The notes beneath the pieces were generated by a model, which ran no database searches, was not told where the DNA came from, and saw only the letters and a list, made by a program, of their open reading frames with translations. Shown here piece after piece: positions 42,717-51,882 of a DNA stretch of 64,000 nt (position 1 is its first letter; every line of letters begins with the position of its first letter). The stretch is from Kribbella pratensis. Lineage in GTDB: Bacteria > Actinomycetota > Actinomycetes > Propionibacteriales > Kribbellaceae. The translations under genes were made by a program, and so were the position numbers. The stretch covers positions 434,001-498,000 of the forward strand of contig NZ_SODU01000005.1 of assembly GCF_004366075.1 (NCBI RefSeq), in the 5' to 3' direction.

Positions 42717-45167
42717 TCACCTTTCGAGGCGGGGAACAACCGGGTGCCATCCGCCGAACACGAACGACGGGTCGCGCAGCTGCGCTGCCTCCTCGTCGCC
42801 GAGCTGCCGGGAGCAGGCCAGTCGTGTGCTGGTGTCGAGCGGCTGACCGGTCAGGTCGGTGCTGTGGTACTCCCAGAACCGGATCTGACCGGCGGCCGCG
42901 CAGTCGTTGGGGCTGGTGATCTGCCAGCCGGTCTTCTTCACGTGGCTGTCCATCGCGGAGTCGATGAAGACGGCCTGGCTGGTCGGGAACCGGCTGAGCT
43001 CGGCCCGCGCCAGGAACACGCTGTCGTCGGCCACCTCCGGCGCGCGGGTCAGCCGCACCCGCACGAAGATGTTGCCGGGCCCGTTGTCGATGTTGCGGAC
43101 CTGGTTGTAGTAACCCTCGTGCAGCGCCCTCAGCTCCGAGTCCTGCATGAACACGCCGCCGGTCCCCCAGACGAAGTCCACGTCACCCTCGACGTAGCTG
43201 TTCGTCACGAACGCCTGTCCTTGCAGGCGGAGACTGTCCTGGTACCCGAGGATGCGAACCCGCGCCAGCACGATCCGGCTCCCGTTCCCGAAGAACGCCT
43301 CGGCCTGCGACCCGCGGTACGGCGTGAGGTTCTGCACGGTCACGTCCGTCATCGTGAAGTCGTCGGCGAACACGCCCATCGCGGACCGCCAGCAGTTGAA
43401 GCGATCCGACTGCGGGATGAAGCGGCGCTGGCAGTACGACTGCTCGACCGGGACGTTCCCCATCGCGGAGTCGCCGTTGAGCAGGTTGTTGTTCGGGTAG
43501 CCGATCACGGTCCGGCCGGCGCCCGCACCGCGGATCGTGAGACCGGGTTTGGTCGGCGGCACCCAGACGAGCTCACGGTAGAGACCGGGGGCGACGTCGA
43601 TCGTCGCCTGGTGCCCCTCGCCGACGAAGTCGATCGCTGCCTGCACCGTGCAGAAGTCCTTGCCACGTCCGACGGTCAGCTGGGCATCTGATTTCGGATC
43701 CAGGCGGGTGCGGATCCGCCAGCCGTCCGCCTTCGTGATCCCTGGGTCGCCTTGCACGAATCCGGGATCGACTGTCACGTAGTACACCTGGCCGGCTTTG
43801 AGCCGCTGGTGCGGGTAGACCTTTACAGTCCGCCCGTCGACCACGACCGCCTGGTACGTCCACGTGTGCAGCTCGCCGTAGTCCGTGCGAGCGTCGCCGA
43901 CCGTCCGGTGGTACGACGTGAGGTCCGCGAGGCTGATCGTGTCGACGACCTCGCCGTCCGCCGCGTGGATGTTCAGCTTGCCGGTCACACCGAGGCGGAC
44001 CGGTCCCTGGTACGTCAGGCTGAGCGGGGTGTCCGAGCACGTCGCGTCCTCGAGACCCTGCGGCGCGAGTTTCGGCGTACCGCTGGGGCCGGTGGACCAG
44101 CCGGTCAGACGTTTGAGCACCGCGGTGAGTTTGGTCGCGGCGACCTGGTGGCCTTGGACGTTCGGGTGCGTGCTGCCGTTGAAGTCGTCCGGCCCGAGCC
44201 AGCCCGTCGTGTCGACGTACACGATGCGACTGTCGTTCGTCGCCGCGACCGCCGCCTTGATGTCGTCGGCGTGCGTGCCGTTGAAGGGGCGCAGGGCAAC
44301 GATCAGCGCCTGTGGGTCCGCCGCGCGGATCTTGCGCAGATAGGCCAGGTACGCCGGGGTGAACTCGGCGCTCGTCGACGCCGCGTCGTTCGTGCCGAAG
44401 TTGACGACGACCGCGCCGGGGTCGAAGGGTGCAGCCGGGAAGCCCGCAAGGTTCCAGCCGAAGGACTCCGACGCCGTACCGACGTTGCCGTGACCTTGCT
44501 GGATGATGCCCTGCTTGCCGAAGCCGACCTGGTTGGTGTCCGCGCCGAACGCCTGGCCGACCAGGTGCGGGTACGCCTTGGTGCCGTCCGCGCAGTCCGT
44601 CCCGAGCTCGGCGCAGAGCGCCATCACGCCTTGGGTGATCGAGTCGCCGTAGAACTCCATGCGGTGCTCGGCGGTCGTCTGCAGCGGGATCAGCTTGGCG
44701 TCGGGGGCGAGCTCGATCTTCTCCAGGACGACGCCGGTCTGCAGCGGCACGTTCCAGCGGTTCTCGTACTCGTCGACGTCCTTGACCACGATCTCCGCGG
44801 TGTGCGCGACCGTCGGGTCGAGGTTGTCGGCGAACACCTTGTGGTCCGCGTCGGCCTTGTGCAGTACGGGCGCCTGGCCGTCGATTGCGACGTACAACTG
44901 GGCCGGGACGGTGATCGACGCGGTGTCGAGCAGTGCGCCGAGGTGCGAGCCGGTGAACCGGAAGCGGACCGAGGACCCGGAGTTCACGGTGATCGCGACG
45001 TCGTCGTCCCGGCCCCAGTGCCCGTCGAGCTCGATCCGCGGGTCGAACGGTCCGTACGTCGCCGGGTTCGCGGCTGTTGCTGTACTTGCCGCCGTACTGG
45101 CTGACGCTGTCAGGAGGCCGGCTCCGGCCAGGATCACCAGACACAGACTCAAGAGGCGATTTCGCAC
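42717..45167 (-). CDS. exported SGNH esterase fused to CE8 pectin methylesterase
   Basis: 816 residues with a Sec signal (NRLLSLCLVILAGAGLLTA). Residues 40-160 form a jelly-roll (WGRDDDVAITVNSGSSVRFRF) like the N-domain of CE2 esterases. Residues 170-360 are an SGNH domain: FYGDSITQG (Ser176), VNFGTNDA and STHPNVQGH. About residues 500-800 are a CE8 beta-helix: GKDFCTVQAAIDFV, YRGSQAEAFF, GYQDSLRLQG and GDVDFVWGTGG with the two catalytic Asp. The typical LGRPW Arg segment is altered to IRFWEYHS. One chain would thus remove acetyl and methyl esters from homogalacturonan. It is divergent from LacI-2 with an operator at 45285. Confidence 0.88.
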   Translation of the reverse strand: MRNRLLSLCLVILAGAGLLTASASTAASTATAANPATYGPFDPRIELDGHWGRDDDVAITVNSGSSVRFRFTGSHLGALLDTASITVPAQLYVAIDGQAPVLHKADADHKVFADNLDPTVAHTAEIVVKDVDEYENRWNVPLQTGVVLEKIELAPDAKLIPLQTTAEHRMEFYGDSITQGVMALCAELGTDCADGTKAYPHLVGQAFGADTNQVGFGKQGIIQQGHGNVGTASESFGWNLAGFPAAPFDPGAVVVNFGTNDAASTSAEFTPAYLAYLRKIRAADPQALIVALRPFNGTHADDIKAAVAATNDSRIVYVDTTGWLGPDDFNGSTHPNVQGHQVAATKLTAVLKRLTGWSTGPSGTPKLAPQGLEDATCSDTPLSLTYQGPVRLGVTGKLNIHAADGEVVDTISLADLTSYHRTVGDARTDYGELHTWTYQAVVVDGRTVKVYPHQRLKAGQVYYVTVDPGFVQGDPGITKADGWRIRTRLDPKSDAQLTVGRGKDFCTVQAAIDFVGEGHQATIDVAPGLYRELVWVPPTKPGLTIRGAGAGRTVIGYPNNNLLNGDSAMGNVPVEQSYCQRRFIPQSDRFNCWRSAMGVFADDFTMTDVTVQNLTPYRGSQAEAFFGNGSRIVLARVRILGYQDSLRLQGQAFVTNSYVEGDVDFVWGTGGVFMQDSELRALHEGYYNQVRNIDNGPGNIFVRVRLTRAPEVADDSVFLARAELSRFPTSQAVFIDSAMDSHVKKTGWQITSPNDCAAAGQIRFWEYHSTDLTGQPLDTSTRLACSRQLGDEEAAQLRDPSFVFGGWHPVVPRLER

Positions 45168-45284
45168 GGCGTTCTCCTCGCGCGGACCGCCACAACAGAG
45201 CCCGGGGCGGTGGGCGGGTAATCCTTTTCCTGGCTACCGTCGCAGTGTCGCGCATTGACGTCAAGGGCTTGTCCGGGGAAATCG

Positions 45285-45298
45285 GGAAAAGGTTTACA
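45285..45298. promoter_or_regulatory. LacI-type operator, family A variant
   Basis: GGAAAAGGTTTACA, reverse complement TGTAAACCTTTTCC, matches GGTAAACCTTTGCC (51761) at 11 of 14 positions, with the core GTAAACCTTT intact. It lies in the 179-bp region between the CE8 fusion (45167) and LacI-2 (45347), positioned for autoregulation. Confidence 0.65.
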
Positions 45299-45346
45299 TC
45301 ACGCTACCGGCAGCGATCCGCGCTGGGATCATGGTCCAATGGGCCG

Positions 45347-46372
45347 GTGAGACGGTATCGATCCTCTGAGCCCGCTGCGGACCGCGCGGCCCGCCCCACG
45401 ATCCATGACGTGGCGCGGCTGGCCGAGGTCTCGACGGCGACCGTGTCGCGGGTGCTGAGCGGCGGCAAGCCGGTGTCGCCGGAGGTCGCCGACCGCGTTC
45501 GCGTCGCCGCCCAGGACGTCGGCTACCGGCCGAACCCGGCGGCCCAGACGCTGTTGCGCGGCAGCAGCCGGACGGTCGGCGTCGTCGTACCGGACCTCGG
45601 AAACCCGTACTTCGCCGAGATCCTCAAGGGTGTCGCCTCCGAGGCGGCCGCCACCGAACACCACACGCTGGTCGCCGGCACCGACGAGGACCCTGAGCAG
45701 GAGTACCGCTCCGCGATCGAGCTCGCCCGCTGGGTCGACGGGCTGCTGCTGTGCGCGCCCCGGATGAGTACGCCCCGCCTGCGCGAGGTCGCCGAGGCTG
45801 CACGCCGGCTCGTCCTGATCAACCGGGTACTGCGGCATTCAGCGGTCGGATCGGTCGTGGTCGACTACCACCTCGGCGTCCGCGCGCTCTGCGAACATCT
45901 GGCGTCACTCGGGCACAAGCGGATCGCGTACCTGCAGGGCCCGACTGCCGCGTGGTCCGATCAGCAACGCCAACGCGGTTTCCGCTCACCGGAGGCGTCC
46001 GGTCTCACGATCTTCCGGGTGCCGTGCGGCTCGACGCTCGTCGACGGACAGGCCGCGGTGGACGAGGCGCTCACGTACAAGCCGACCGCGATGATCTGCT
46101 TCAACGACCACGTCGCCGTCGGCGTCCTCAGCCGCCTGCGCGAACTCGGTCTCTCCGTCCCCGGCGACATCTCCGTCGCCGGTATCGACAACGCCCCAAT
46201 GAGCGCCCACACCGACCCCGGCCTCACGACGTACGCCGTCTCCACCATCGAACTGGGCCGCCAAGCCTGGGAACGCTTCACCCCCCGAGTAACCACCGCC
46301 ACCACCCACCTCCAAGGCGAACTGGTGATCCGCTCCTCCACCGCACCCCCACCCCACCGCCCCCACCGCTAA
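45347..46372 (+). CDS. LacI-family transcriptional regulator (LacI-2)
   Basis: 341 residues from GTG 45347, the first start that keeps a short N-terminal arm before the HTH (TIHDVARLAEVSTATVSRVL). Hinge DVGYRPNPAAQTLLRG; effector domain with VVVPDLGNPYFAEILKGVA, LGHKRIAYLQGPTAAWS and CFNDHVAVGVLSRL, ending VISSTAPPP-like tail. No good ribosome-binding site is visible. Divergent from the CE8 fusion. Likely the binder of the GTAAACCTTT-type sites and thus the upper controller of the pectin genes (inference). Confidence 0.9.
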   Translation: MRRYRSSEPAADRAARPTIHDVARLAEVSTATVSRVLSGGKPVSPEVADRVRVAAQDVGYRPNPAAQTLLRGSSRTVGVVVPDLGNPYFAEILKGVASEAAATEHHTLVAGTDEDPEQEYRSAIELARWVDGLLLCAPRMSTPRLREVAEAARRLVLINRVLRHSAVGSVVVDYHLGVRALCEHLASLGHKRIAYLQGPTAAWSDQQRQRGFRSPEASGLTIFRVPCGSTLVDGQAAVDEALTYKPTAMICFNDHVAVGVLSRLRELGLSVPGDISVAGIDNAPMSAHTDPGLTTYAVSTIELGRQAWERFTPRVTTATTHLQGELVIRSSTAPPPHRPHR

Positions 46373-46389
46373 CCGCACCCGCCCCAACC

Positions 46390-46875
46390 CCACCGCACAT
46401 ACAACCCACCCGCCCCACCCCACGCACCACCGCACGTACCACCGCACGTACGACCGCACGTACCACCTCCGCACGCACCACAGCACGCCCCACCCCATCG
46501 CACGCACCAGCACCCGCCCCACCCACCGCATGCACGCACCACCGCACGTACCACCTCCGCACGCCCACCCCACCGCACGCACCACAGCACGCCCCACCCC
46601 ATCGCACGCACCAGCACCCGCCCCACCCACCGCATGCACGCACCGGCACCCGCCCCACCCCACCGGACGGACGCACGCACCACCGCACGCACCACCTCCG
46701 CACGCCCCAACCCCACCGCACGCACCACAGGACGCCCCACCCACCGCATGCACGCACCACCGCACGCACCACCTCCGCACGCCCCACCGGACGCACGCAC
46801 CACCACCACACACACCACCACCCGCCGCCCACCCCACCGCACGCACGCACCACCGCACGCCCCGCTCGAGCACGG
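46390..46875. repeat. C-rich tandem repeat tract downstream of LacI-2
   Basis: A 480-bp stretch made almost only of ACC, GCACG and CCCC blocks, with units such as CGCACGCACCACCGCACG and CGCCCCACCCCATCG repeated several times. A segment around 46480-46520 recurs at 46585-46625. Long open frames on both strands are by-products of stop-poor composition; no gene is supported. Confidence 0.8.
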
Positions 46876-47005
46876 CTTGAGACCCGCATATGGGTGGATA
46901 TCCGTCGGTGTTGTGCCTTCTCCCGTTGGTATGCGAGGGGAGAACCCCCAACACCCGGGGACATCCCCGCGGGAGTTGTCGGGCGCGTTGTGCTGCCGGG
47001 TGCCA
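46876..47005. other. unassigned sequence of normal composition
   Basis: Between the repeat tract and the inverted repeat at 47006 the composition returns to normal (GCATATGGGTGGATATCC, CCCGTTGGTATGCGAGG), but no coding frame or promoter pattern stands out. Confidence 0.4.
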
Positions 47006-47053
47006 GGTTGTTTCACCGCTGGCGGGTTGTATGGCGGCATCGGTGAAACAACC
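47006..47053. other. long inverted repeat, possible terminator
   Basis: GGTTGTTTCACCG (47006-47018) and CGGTGAAACAACC (47041-47053) form a perfect 13-bp stem with a 22-base loop. A competing 9-bp pair, GCGGGTTGT (47022-47030) with ACAACCCGC (47048-47056), overlaps it, so two mutually exclusive hairpins are possible. It is the only clear structure in the 950-bp gap between LacI-2 and the GH78 gene. Confidence 0.6.
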
Positions 47054-47109
47054 CGCTATCCGCACGAACCGGCGCAACACGGCTAGCGGCAACGGCAGCC
47101 GCTGACGCG

Positions 47110-47325
47110 GGCGCCGACCGCGAGTGGGGGCGGATGCGCGGGTGGGGCGGGTGCGCGGGTGGGGGCGGGTGGGGTGTGGCGGCGCAGTCGACGGCACCAT
47201 CCTGCGACCGGGGGCGGGGAGTGCGGCGGCCGGGGGGTGGTGAGTGTTGGGGGGCGGGGGTGGGCGAGGTTAGGCGGGGTGGGCGAGGTTAGGCGGGGTG
47301 GGCGGGGTGGGCGGGGTGGGCGGGG
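47110..47325. repeat. G-rich repeat tract, potential G-quadruplex
   Basis: GGGTGGGCGGGG and GGCGAGGTTAGGCGGGGT units repeat up to the GH78 stop at 47326, with four or more runs of three to four G within short distances between 47270 and 47335. No gene is seen. Confidence 0.65.
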
Positions 47326-50049
47326 TTAGGCGGGGGTGGTGAAGTGGTAGGTGCCTGATCCTGTGCGGCAGATGGTGGTGTCGGGGGTGGAGTCGAGGAC
47401 GGTGACGTCCTTCGCCTGGGTCAGGGGGTGGCCGGACTCCTTGGTGGCTTCCGGGTTTGTGGTGGGGATGTGGATGGTGGCGTCGGCGCCGGGTGGGACG
47501 GTTACGTCGAGGGTGAGGGTGCCGTCGGACTGTTGCCAGCGGGTGGTGACTCGGCCGGTGGGGGTGTCGTACGACGCTTCGGCCCAGTTCAGGCGGCCGC
47601 CGGGGCGGGGTTTGATGACGAGGTCGCGGAAGCCGATGGACTCGGGCGACTGGCTGATACCGGCGACATCGCCGTACAGCCATTCACCGACCGAGCCGAG
47701 CGAGTAGTGGTTGAACGAGTTCATCGCGACCGGCCCGAATCCGTTCTCCTCCGTCCACCCGTCCCAGCGCTCCCAGATCGTCGTCGCGCCGTGCTTGATC
47801 GAGTACCCCCAGGACGGATACCGGTCGTCGTGCAGCAGGTCGTACGCCAACTCGGCGTACCCGTACTTCGTCAGGATCGGGCACAGCAACGCGACCCCGG
47901 CGAACCCGGTCGTCAGCGATCGCCCGCGCGACTCGAGATCCGCGACCAGATGCTTCACCACCGCCTGCTCCGCCTGCTCGGGCAGCAACCCGAACGCCAA
48001 CGGCAACAGGTACCCGGTCTGGGTCTCCCCGCGAACCTTGCCCTCGGCATCGACGAACTCCGCCACGAACGCCGCCGCGATCTTGTCCCGCAATTCGCCG
48101 TACGCCGCTGCCTCGTCCGCCAATTCGAGCACCCGAGCGGCCGCCGCCGTGAACTCCACGCTCCGCGCGAAGTACGCGGTCGCGAGGACATCTCGATCGG
48201 TCTGTACGCCGAACTGGAGCCAGTCGCCGTAGTGACCGCTCGTCCGGTTCCGCCAGATCAGGTCGGGGTTGGCGCGGTGCACGTAGTCGACCCAGCGCCG
48301 CATCACCGGCCACGCGGTCCGCAGTACGCGCTCGTCGCCATAGATCCGGTACAACGTCCACGGCACGATCGTCGCCGCGTCGGCCCACGCCGGCGTACCG
48401 TGCCGACCGGTGATCACGTGTGGGATCACGTCCGGGATCGCGCCCTCATCGGTCTGTGCGACCGCGAGATCCGCGAACCAGTTCTCGAAGAACGTCAGTA
48501 CGTCGGCCTGGTACGCCGCTGTGGGCAGGAAGATCTGTGCGTCCGCCGTCCACCCGAGCCGTTCGTCGCGCTGCGGGCAGTCCGTCGGAACGCTGACGAA
48601 GTTGCCTCGCTGCCCCCACCGGATGTTGCTGAGCAACTGGTTGACGCCCGGATCCGAACACTCGAACCGTCCCGCGACCGGCGTGTCCGAATGCAGCACC
48701 CGCCCGGTCACGTCCTCCGCGGTCAGCTCACCCGGATAGCCGTCGACCTCGACGTACCGGAAGCCGTGCACGGTGAAGATCGGCTCGAAGAACTCCTCGT
48801 CCCCGCCGGCGCTGACGAAGTAGTCCGTGGCGTCGGCCGTGCGCAGGTTGGCGGTGTACAACTCGCCGTCCGCCTGCAGCATCTCGCCGTGCCGCAGCCG
48901 GATCCGGTCCCCGGCCTGGGCGCCACGCACCCGCAACCGGACGCGACCGGCGAGGTTCTGCCCGAGGTCGACGATGAAGCGTCCGGGTTCGAGCGCGGTC
49001 ACCGCGGTCGCCGCGACGTCCTCGGTCACCCGCACCGGGTCGGTCGTCACCGCGATCAGCGTCGACACGTCACCACCGAGATCGCCCGCCGGCGCCCACT
49101 CGCTCGCGTCGTACCCCGGGCTGCTCCAGTCACCGAGCTCGAGCCTGGCGTCGTACGACTCGCCCATCAGCAGATCGGCGAACCTGATCGGCCCGACGCG
49201 TTCGACCCAGCGGCCGTCGGTCGCGACCACGGTCCGCGAACCGTCCGGGTGGTCGACGACGAGTTGCGCGAGTAGCTGCGGCTTCTTGCCGTAGTGGTGC
49301 GCGTGGCTTCGTGTATCCCACCCGACGTACCCGGACCACCAGCCCTCGCCGAGGACGGCGCCGATGACGTTCTCGCCCTCGTGCAGCAGCTCGGTCGCGT
49401 CGTACGTCTGGTAGGCCACGCGCTTGCGGTAGTCGGTCCAGCCCGGTGTCAGCTCGTCGTTCCCGACCCTCTGACCGTTGGCGCTGAACTGGTAGAGACC
49501 GTGGGCAGTCGCATAGACCCGTGCCCTGGTGACTGGTTGGGTCAGCTCGAACGAGCGCCGGTAGTAACGTGGCGGCGCGATGGTTGCCTGCCGCACCGTC
49601 CGCGGCTCCGCGCGGTCGACGGGCGGCTCGAAGTACGGATCGGTCTCGTAGTCGTGCTCGATCCAGTGTGCTTCCCACTCGTCCTCGTGGAAGAGACCCG
49701 TCGCAAAGGTCGACTCCGCAGACGAAACCTGTCCGGCCGCATCCCGCACCGAGAGCCGCCAGACGTAGTCGGTCTGCGATGTCAACGGAGCACCACCGTG
49801 GTCGACGTACGTCTCCCGCTCGCTCCGCCATCCGCTGTCCCACACCTGTACGCCATCGCGCAGCACCTGCACGCGGAACGCGTCCTGCCGATCGCCACGG
49901 GTCGGCGACGTCAACCGCCAGCTCAGCCGCGGCCGCGCCGTACCGATCCCGAGCGGATCGACACGGTGCTCACAGCGCAGGTCGTACGCCGTCAGCCCAG
50001 TCAGGCCGGTCGCACTCGGCACCTCGGACAGCACCCAGGTCGTTGTCAC
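47326..50049 (-). CDS. GH78 alpha-L-rhamnosidase
   Basis: 907 residues from GTG 50049, overlapping the upstream stop (GTGA). GH78 layout: fibronectin-like start (LRCEHRVDPLGIGTARPRLSW), the Bac_rhamnosid N-domain (RARVYATAHGLYQFSANG, DELTPGWTDY), and the (alpha/alpha)6 barrel with SVPTDCPQRDERLGWTADAQ carrying the family acidic motif, AWADAATIVPWTLY, and TTIWERWDGW. No signal peptide, so cytoplasmic. Rhamnose is removed from rhamnogalacturonan oligosaccharides. It is co-transcribed with the GH127-type gene. Confidence 0.94.
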   Translation of the reverse strand: MTTTWVLSEVPSATGLTGLTAYDLRCEHRVDPLGIGTARPRLSWRLTSPTRGDRQDAFRVQVLRDGVQVWDSGWRSERETYVDHGGAPLTSQTDYVWRLSVRDAAGQVSSAESTFATGLFHEDEWEAHWIEHDYETDPYFEPPVDRAEPRTVRQATIAPPRYYRRSFELTQPVTRARVYATAHGLYQFSANGQRVGNDELTPGWTDYRKRVAYQTYDATELLHEGENVIGAVLGEGWWSGYVGWDTRSHAHHYGKKPQLLAQLVVDHPDGSRTVVATDGRWVERVGPIRFADLLMGESYDARLELGDWSSPGYDASEWAPAGDLGGDVSTLIAVTTDPVRVTEDVAATAVTALEPGRFIVDLGQNLAGRVRLRVRGAQAGDRIRLRHGEMLQADGELYTANLRTADATDYFVSAGGDEEFFEPIFTVHGFRYVEVDGYPGELTAEDVTGRVLHSDTPVAGRFECSDPGVNQLLSNIRWGQRGNFVSVPTDCPQRDERLGWTADAQIFLPTAAYQADVLTFFENWFADLAVAQTDEGAIPDVIPHVITGRHGTPAWADAATIVPWTLYRIYGDERVLRTAWPVMRRWVDYVHRANPDLIWRNRTSGHYGDWLQFGVQTDRDVLATAYFARSVEFTAAAARVLELADEAAAYGELRDKIAAAFVAEFVDAEGKVRGETQTGYLLPLAFGLLPEQAEQAVVKHLVADLESRGRSLTTGFAGVALLCPILTKYGYAELAYDLLHDDRYPSWGYSIKHGATTIWERWDGWTEENGFGPVAMNSFNHYSLGSVGEWLYGDVAGISQSPESIGFRDLVIKPRPGGRLNWAEASYDTPTGRVTTRWQQSDGTLTLDVTVPPGADATIHIPTTNPEATKESGHPLTQAKDVTVLDSTPDTTICRTGSGTYHFTTPA

Positions 50050-51758
50050 CAGGACCACTCCGTCTCGGGTCGGTGGAGCTCGTACTCACGGAGGCCGCCG
50101 GCGTGTTCCGGGCGGTCGCCGTACATCGGTCGGGACGTGCCCGGCGGGTCGATCGCGATCACGTCGTCGCCGCGCCAGGTGGTCCGGAACTCGTTGCCGG
50201 CCGCAAACTCTGTGGTGGTCTGCTCGACCATCGGGAACGTCACGGTGATGCGCTCCCCCGGCTGCGGCTTCGGAATCGACAGGTATCCGTCGGGCGCCCA
50301 GATCCGCTCGGCGCCGGTCCGCTCTTCGTCTCCGCGCTGCAGCCTCAGCCGCGCGTACCCGGCCCAGTCGGGGATGCGCACCCGGAGCTCGTCCATGGGC
50401 TCGTTGACGTGCAGCTCGACCTTGCCCTCGACCGGCAGGTGGCTGATCACGTCGACCGCATGATGGCCGCGCGTGAGCAGCAGGTTGACTCGGGTCAGCC
50501 GGTGGTCACCGGTGACGATGCTGTTCCACGCCCAGAACAGTCCTCGGACGCCTGAGCCGACACAGCATGCCTGGACGTCGTTGGTGTGGCCACGCCCCAG
50601 CGGTACGTCGGACACGTAGTCGTTCGGAGCGCCGTACCCACAGAAGGCGCCGAGGACGCGCTCGCCCACGTCGACGTGCGTCCGCCAGCCGGGCTCGTCC
50701 TGCGAGCGGTCCGGCGCGGACTCCACCCAGCTGACGTCCTGCAGCTGCGACGCGGCCAGGTGGTTGCGGACGAAGCGCTCGACGACCGCCCAGTACTCCG
50801 TGAGGCCGTTGCCGGCCAGCGTCGTACCCAGACCGATGAGGTCGACGAGCGAACAGGTCTCATGCTCGTACTGCTGGTCGGCAAGGTCACCTGGCGTCCA
50901 GCCGAACCGGGTGGCCTCGCCCAGCACCCAGTCGTAACTGCGGCGCACGAACTCGGTCAGCCCGTGGTCACCGGTGTGCCTGGCCAGTCGAGCAAGGCCT
51001 TCCAGGGTCCCGACCCGCGTGTGGAAGTGGCCACTGCGGTACGCACGGGCCGGGTTGAAGCTCCCGTCCGCGTTGAAGACACCGCTCTTCTCGACGATCA
51101 GCCGGGCGAACCACTCGCACAGCTCCAGCGCGTCGGTGTTGCCGGTCGCCTGGTGGTAGCGCAGCAGCGGCATGATCAGGCGGCCGGAGAACGAGGCCGG
51201 GTCGGGCGCGAGATGCAGGTCGATCGCGTTCGACGACGGCCAGCCGTCCTTCGTGTACTCCGACGCCGGGTAGAACCAGACGTCGCGCTCCTTGATCGCG
51301 ATCCGCTTCAGCGCCGCCACCTGGCGGTCCGCGGCCCGCTGCGCCTGTGGATCGTCGGCAGCGACCACTGCGGTCGTCATGGCGAGCAGAGTGGCGCGCT
51401 GGTCGATCAGGTTCGCATTCGGCAGCCAATGGCCTTTGGGGTGCGCCTGGCGGTAGGTGAGACCGTCGTCGGCGAGCAGTGCGAACAGCCGCTGCCGGTA
51501 GCGGTCGGCGATCGTGTCCCAGCGCGGGTCCCAGCCCTTGCCGCCGGTCATCTGGCGGGTCAGCAGGATCGCGTCGGTGAGCCGTCCGTGACTGGAGCCG
51601 TAGTCCCAGTCGCCGTGGTCCATGCGGGCAGGACGGGCGAGCAGGTTCGCGCTGAAGAACGGGATGCCGTCCAGGTCGTCGTCGGCCAGGCCGGTCACCG
51701 CGTTCATCGCCAGCGCGGCCCGGTCCTCGAGCAGCAGAGTCGCAGGGATCGTCGCCAT
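50046..51758 (-). CDS. GH127-superfamily (DUF1680-like) glycosidase
   Basis: 570 residues from ATG 51758. An (alpha/alpha)6 barrel (GYARL-type beta C-domain near the end) with the E-x-C pair at E300 and C302 (YEHETCSLVDL) and the CC pair at C398 and C399 (VQACCVGSG). These match the zinc-binding Glu and three Cys of GH127 beta-L-arabinofuranosidase, where one Cys is the nucleophile. No signal peptide. GH127 relatives (GH127, GH137, GH142, GH146) include RG-II enzymes. It opens the GH127-GH78 operon and is preceded by operator family A, whose 14 bp begin 2 bp upstream of the start codon. Confidence 0.82.
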   Translation of the reverse strand: MATIPATLLLEDRAALAMNAVTGLADDDLDGIPFFSANLLARPARMDHGDWDYGSSHGRLTDAILLTRQMTGGKGWDPRWDTIADRYRQRLFALLADDGLTYRQAHPKGHWLPNANLIDQRATLLAMTTAVVAADDPQAQRAADRQVAALKRIAIKERDVWFYPASEYTKDGWPSSNAIDLHLAPDPASFSGRLIMPLLRYHQATGNTDALELCEWFARLIVEKSGVFNADGSFNPARAYRSGHFHTRVGTLEGLARLARHTGDHGLTEFVRRSYDWVLGEATRFGWTPGDLADQQYEHETCSLVDLIGLGTTLAGNGLTEYWAVVERFVRNHLAASQLQDVSWVESAPDRSQDEPGWRTHVDVGERVLGAFCGYGAPNDYVSDVPLGRGHTNDVQACCVGSGVRGLFWAWNSIVTGDHRLTRVNLLLTRGHHAVDVISHLPVEGKVELHVNEPMDELRVRIPDWAGYARLRLQRGDEERTGAERIWAPDGYLSIPKPQPGERITVTFPMVEQTTTEFAAGNEFRTTWRGDDVIAIDPPGTSRPMYGDRPEHAGGLREYELHRPETEWSW

Positions 51759-51760
51759 GA

Positions 51761-51774
51761 GGTAAACCTTTGCC
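51761..51774. promoter_or_regulatory. LacI-type operator, family A, overlapping the ribosome-binding region
   Basis: GGTAAACCTTTGCC, two bases upstream of the GH127 gene start codon. Its position in the leader would block early transcription or translation initiation. It differs at one base from the 37139 site. Confidence 0.65.
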
Positions 51775-51834
51775 TCCTCCGCCCGCGAAGTCAACCGGCT
51801 ATCCACAGGCTGGCCGATCCGCCTTGTTTTCTTG

Positions 51835-51842
51835 AGGTTTAC
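51835..51842. promoter_or_regulatory. operator family A half-site before the MDR-RLP-kinase operon
   Basis: AGGTTTAC is the exact half of GGCAAAGGTTTACC. The other half is degenerate (CTTG). It lies 40 bp upstream of the dehydrogenase start at 51883, in the 124-bp divergent region shared with the GH127 gene. Confidence 0.35.
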
Positions 51843-51882
51843 TGGCGGAGACTGGTCGGACCTCGAGCAAAGGAGAGGCCTG

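Noticed and set aside
46390-46875. Several long open frames in the Pro/Thr/His-rich tract on both strands
   Set aside because: They follow the C-rich repeat composition, have no start signals or family motifs, and overlap each other on opposite strands.
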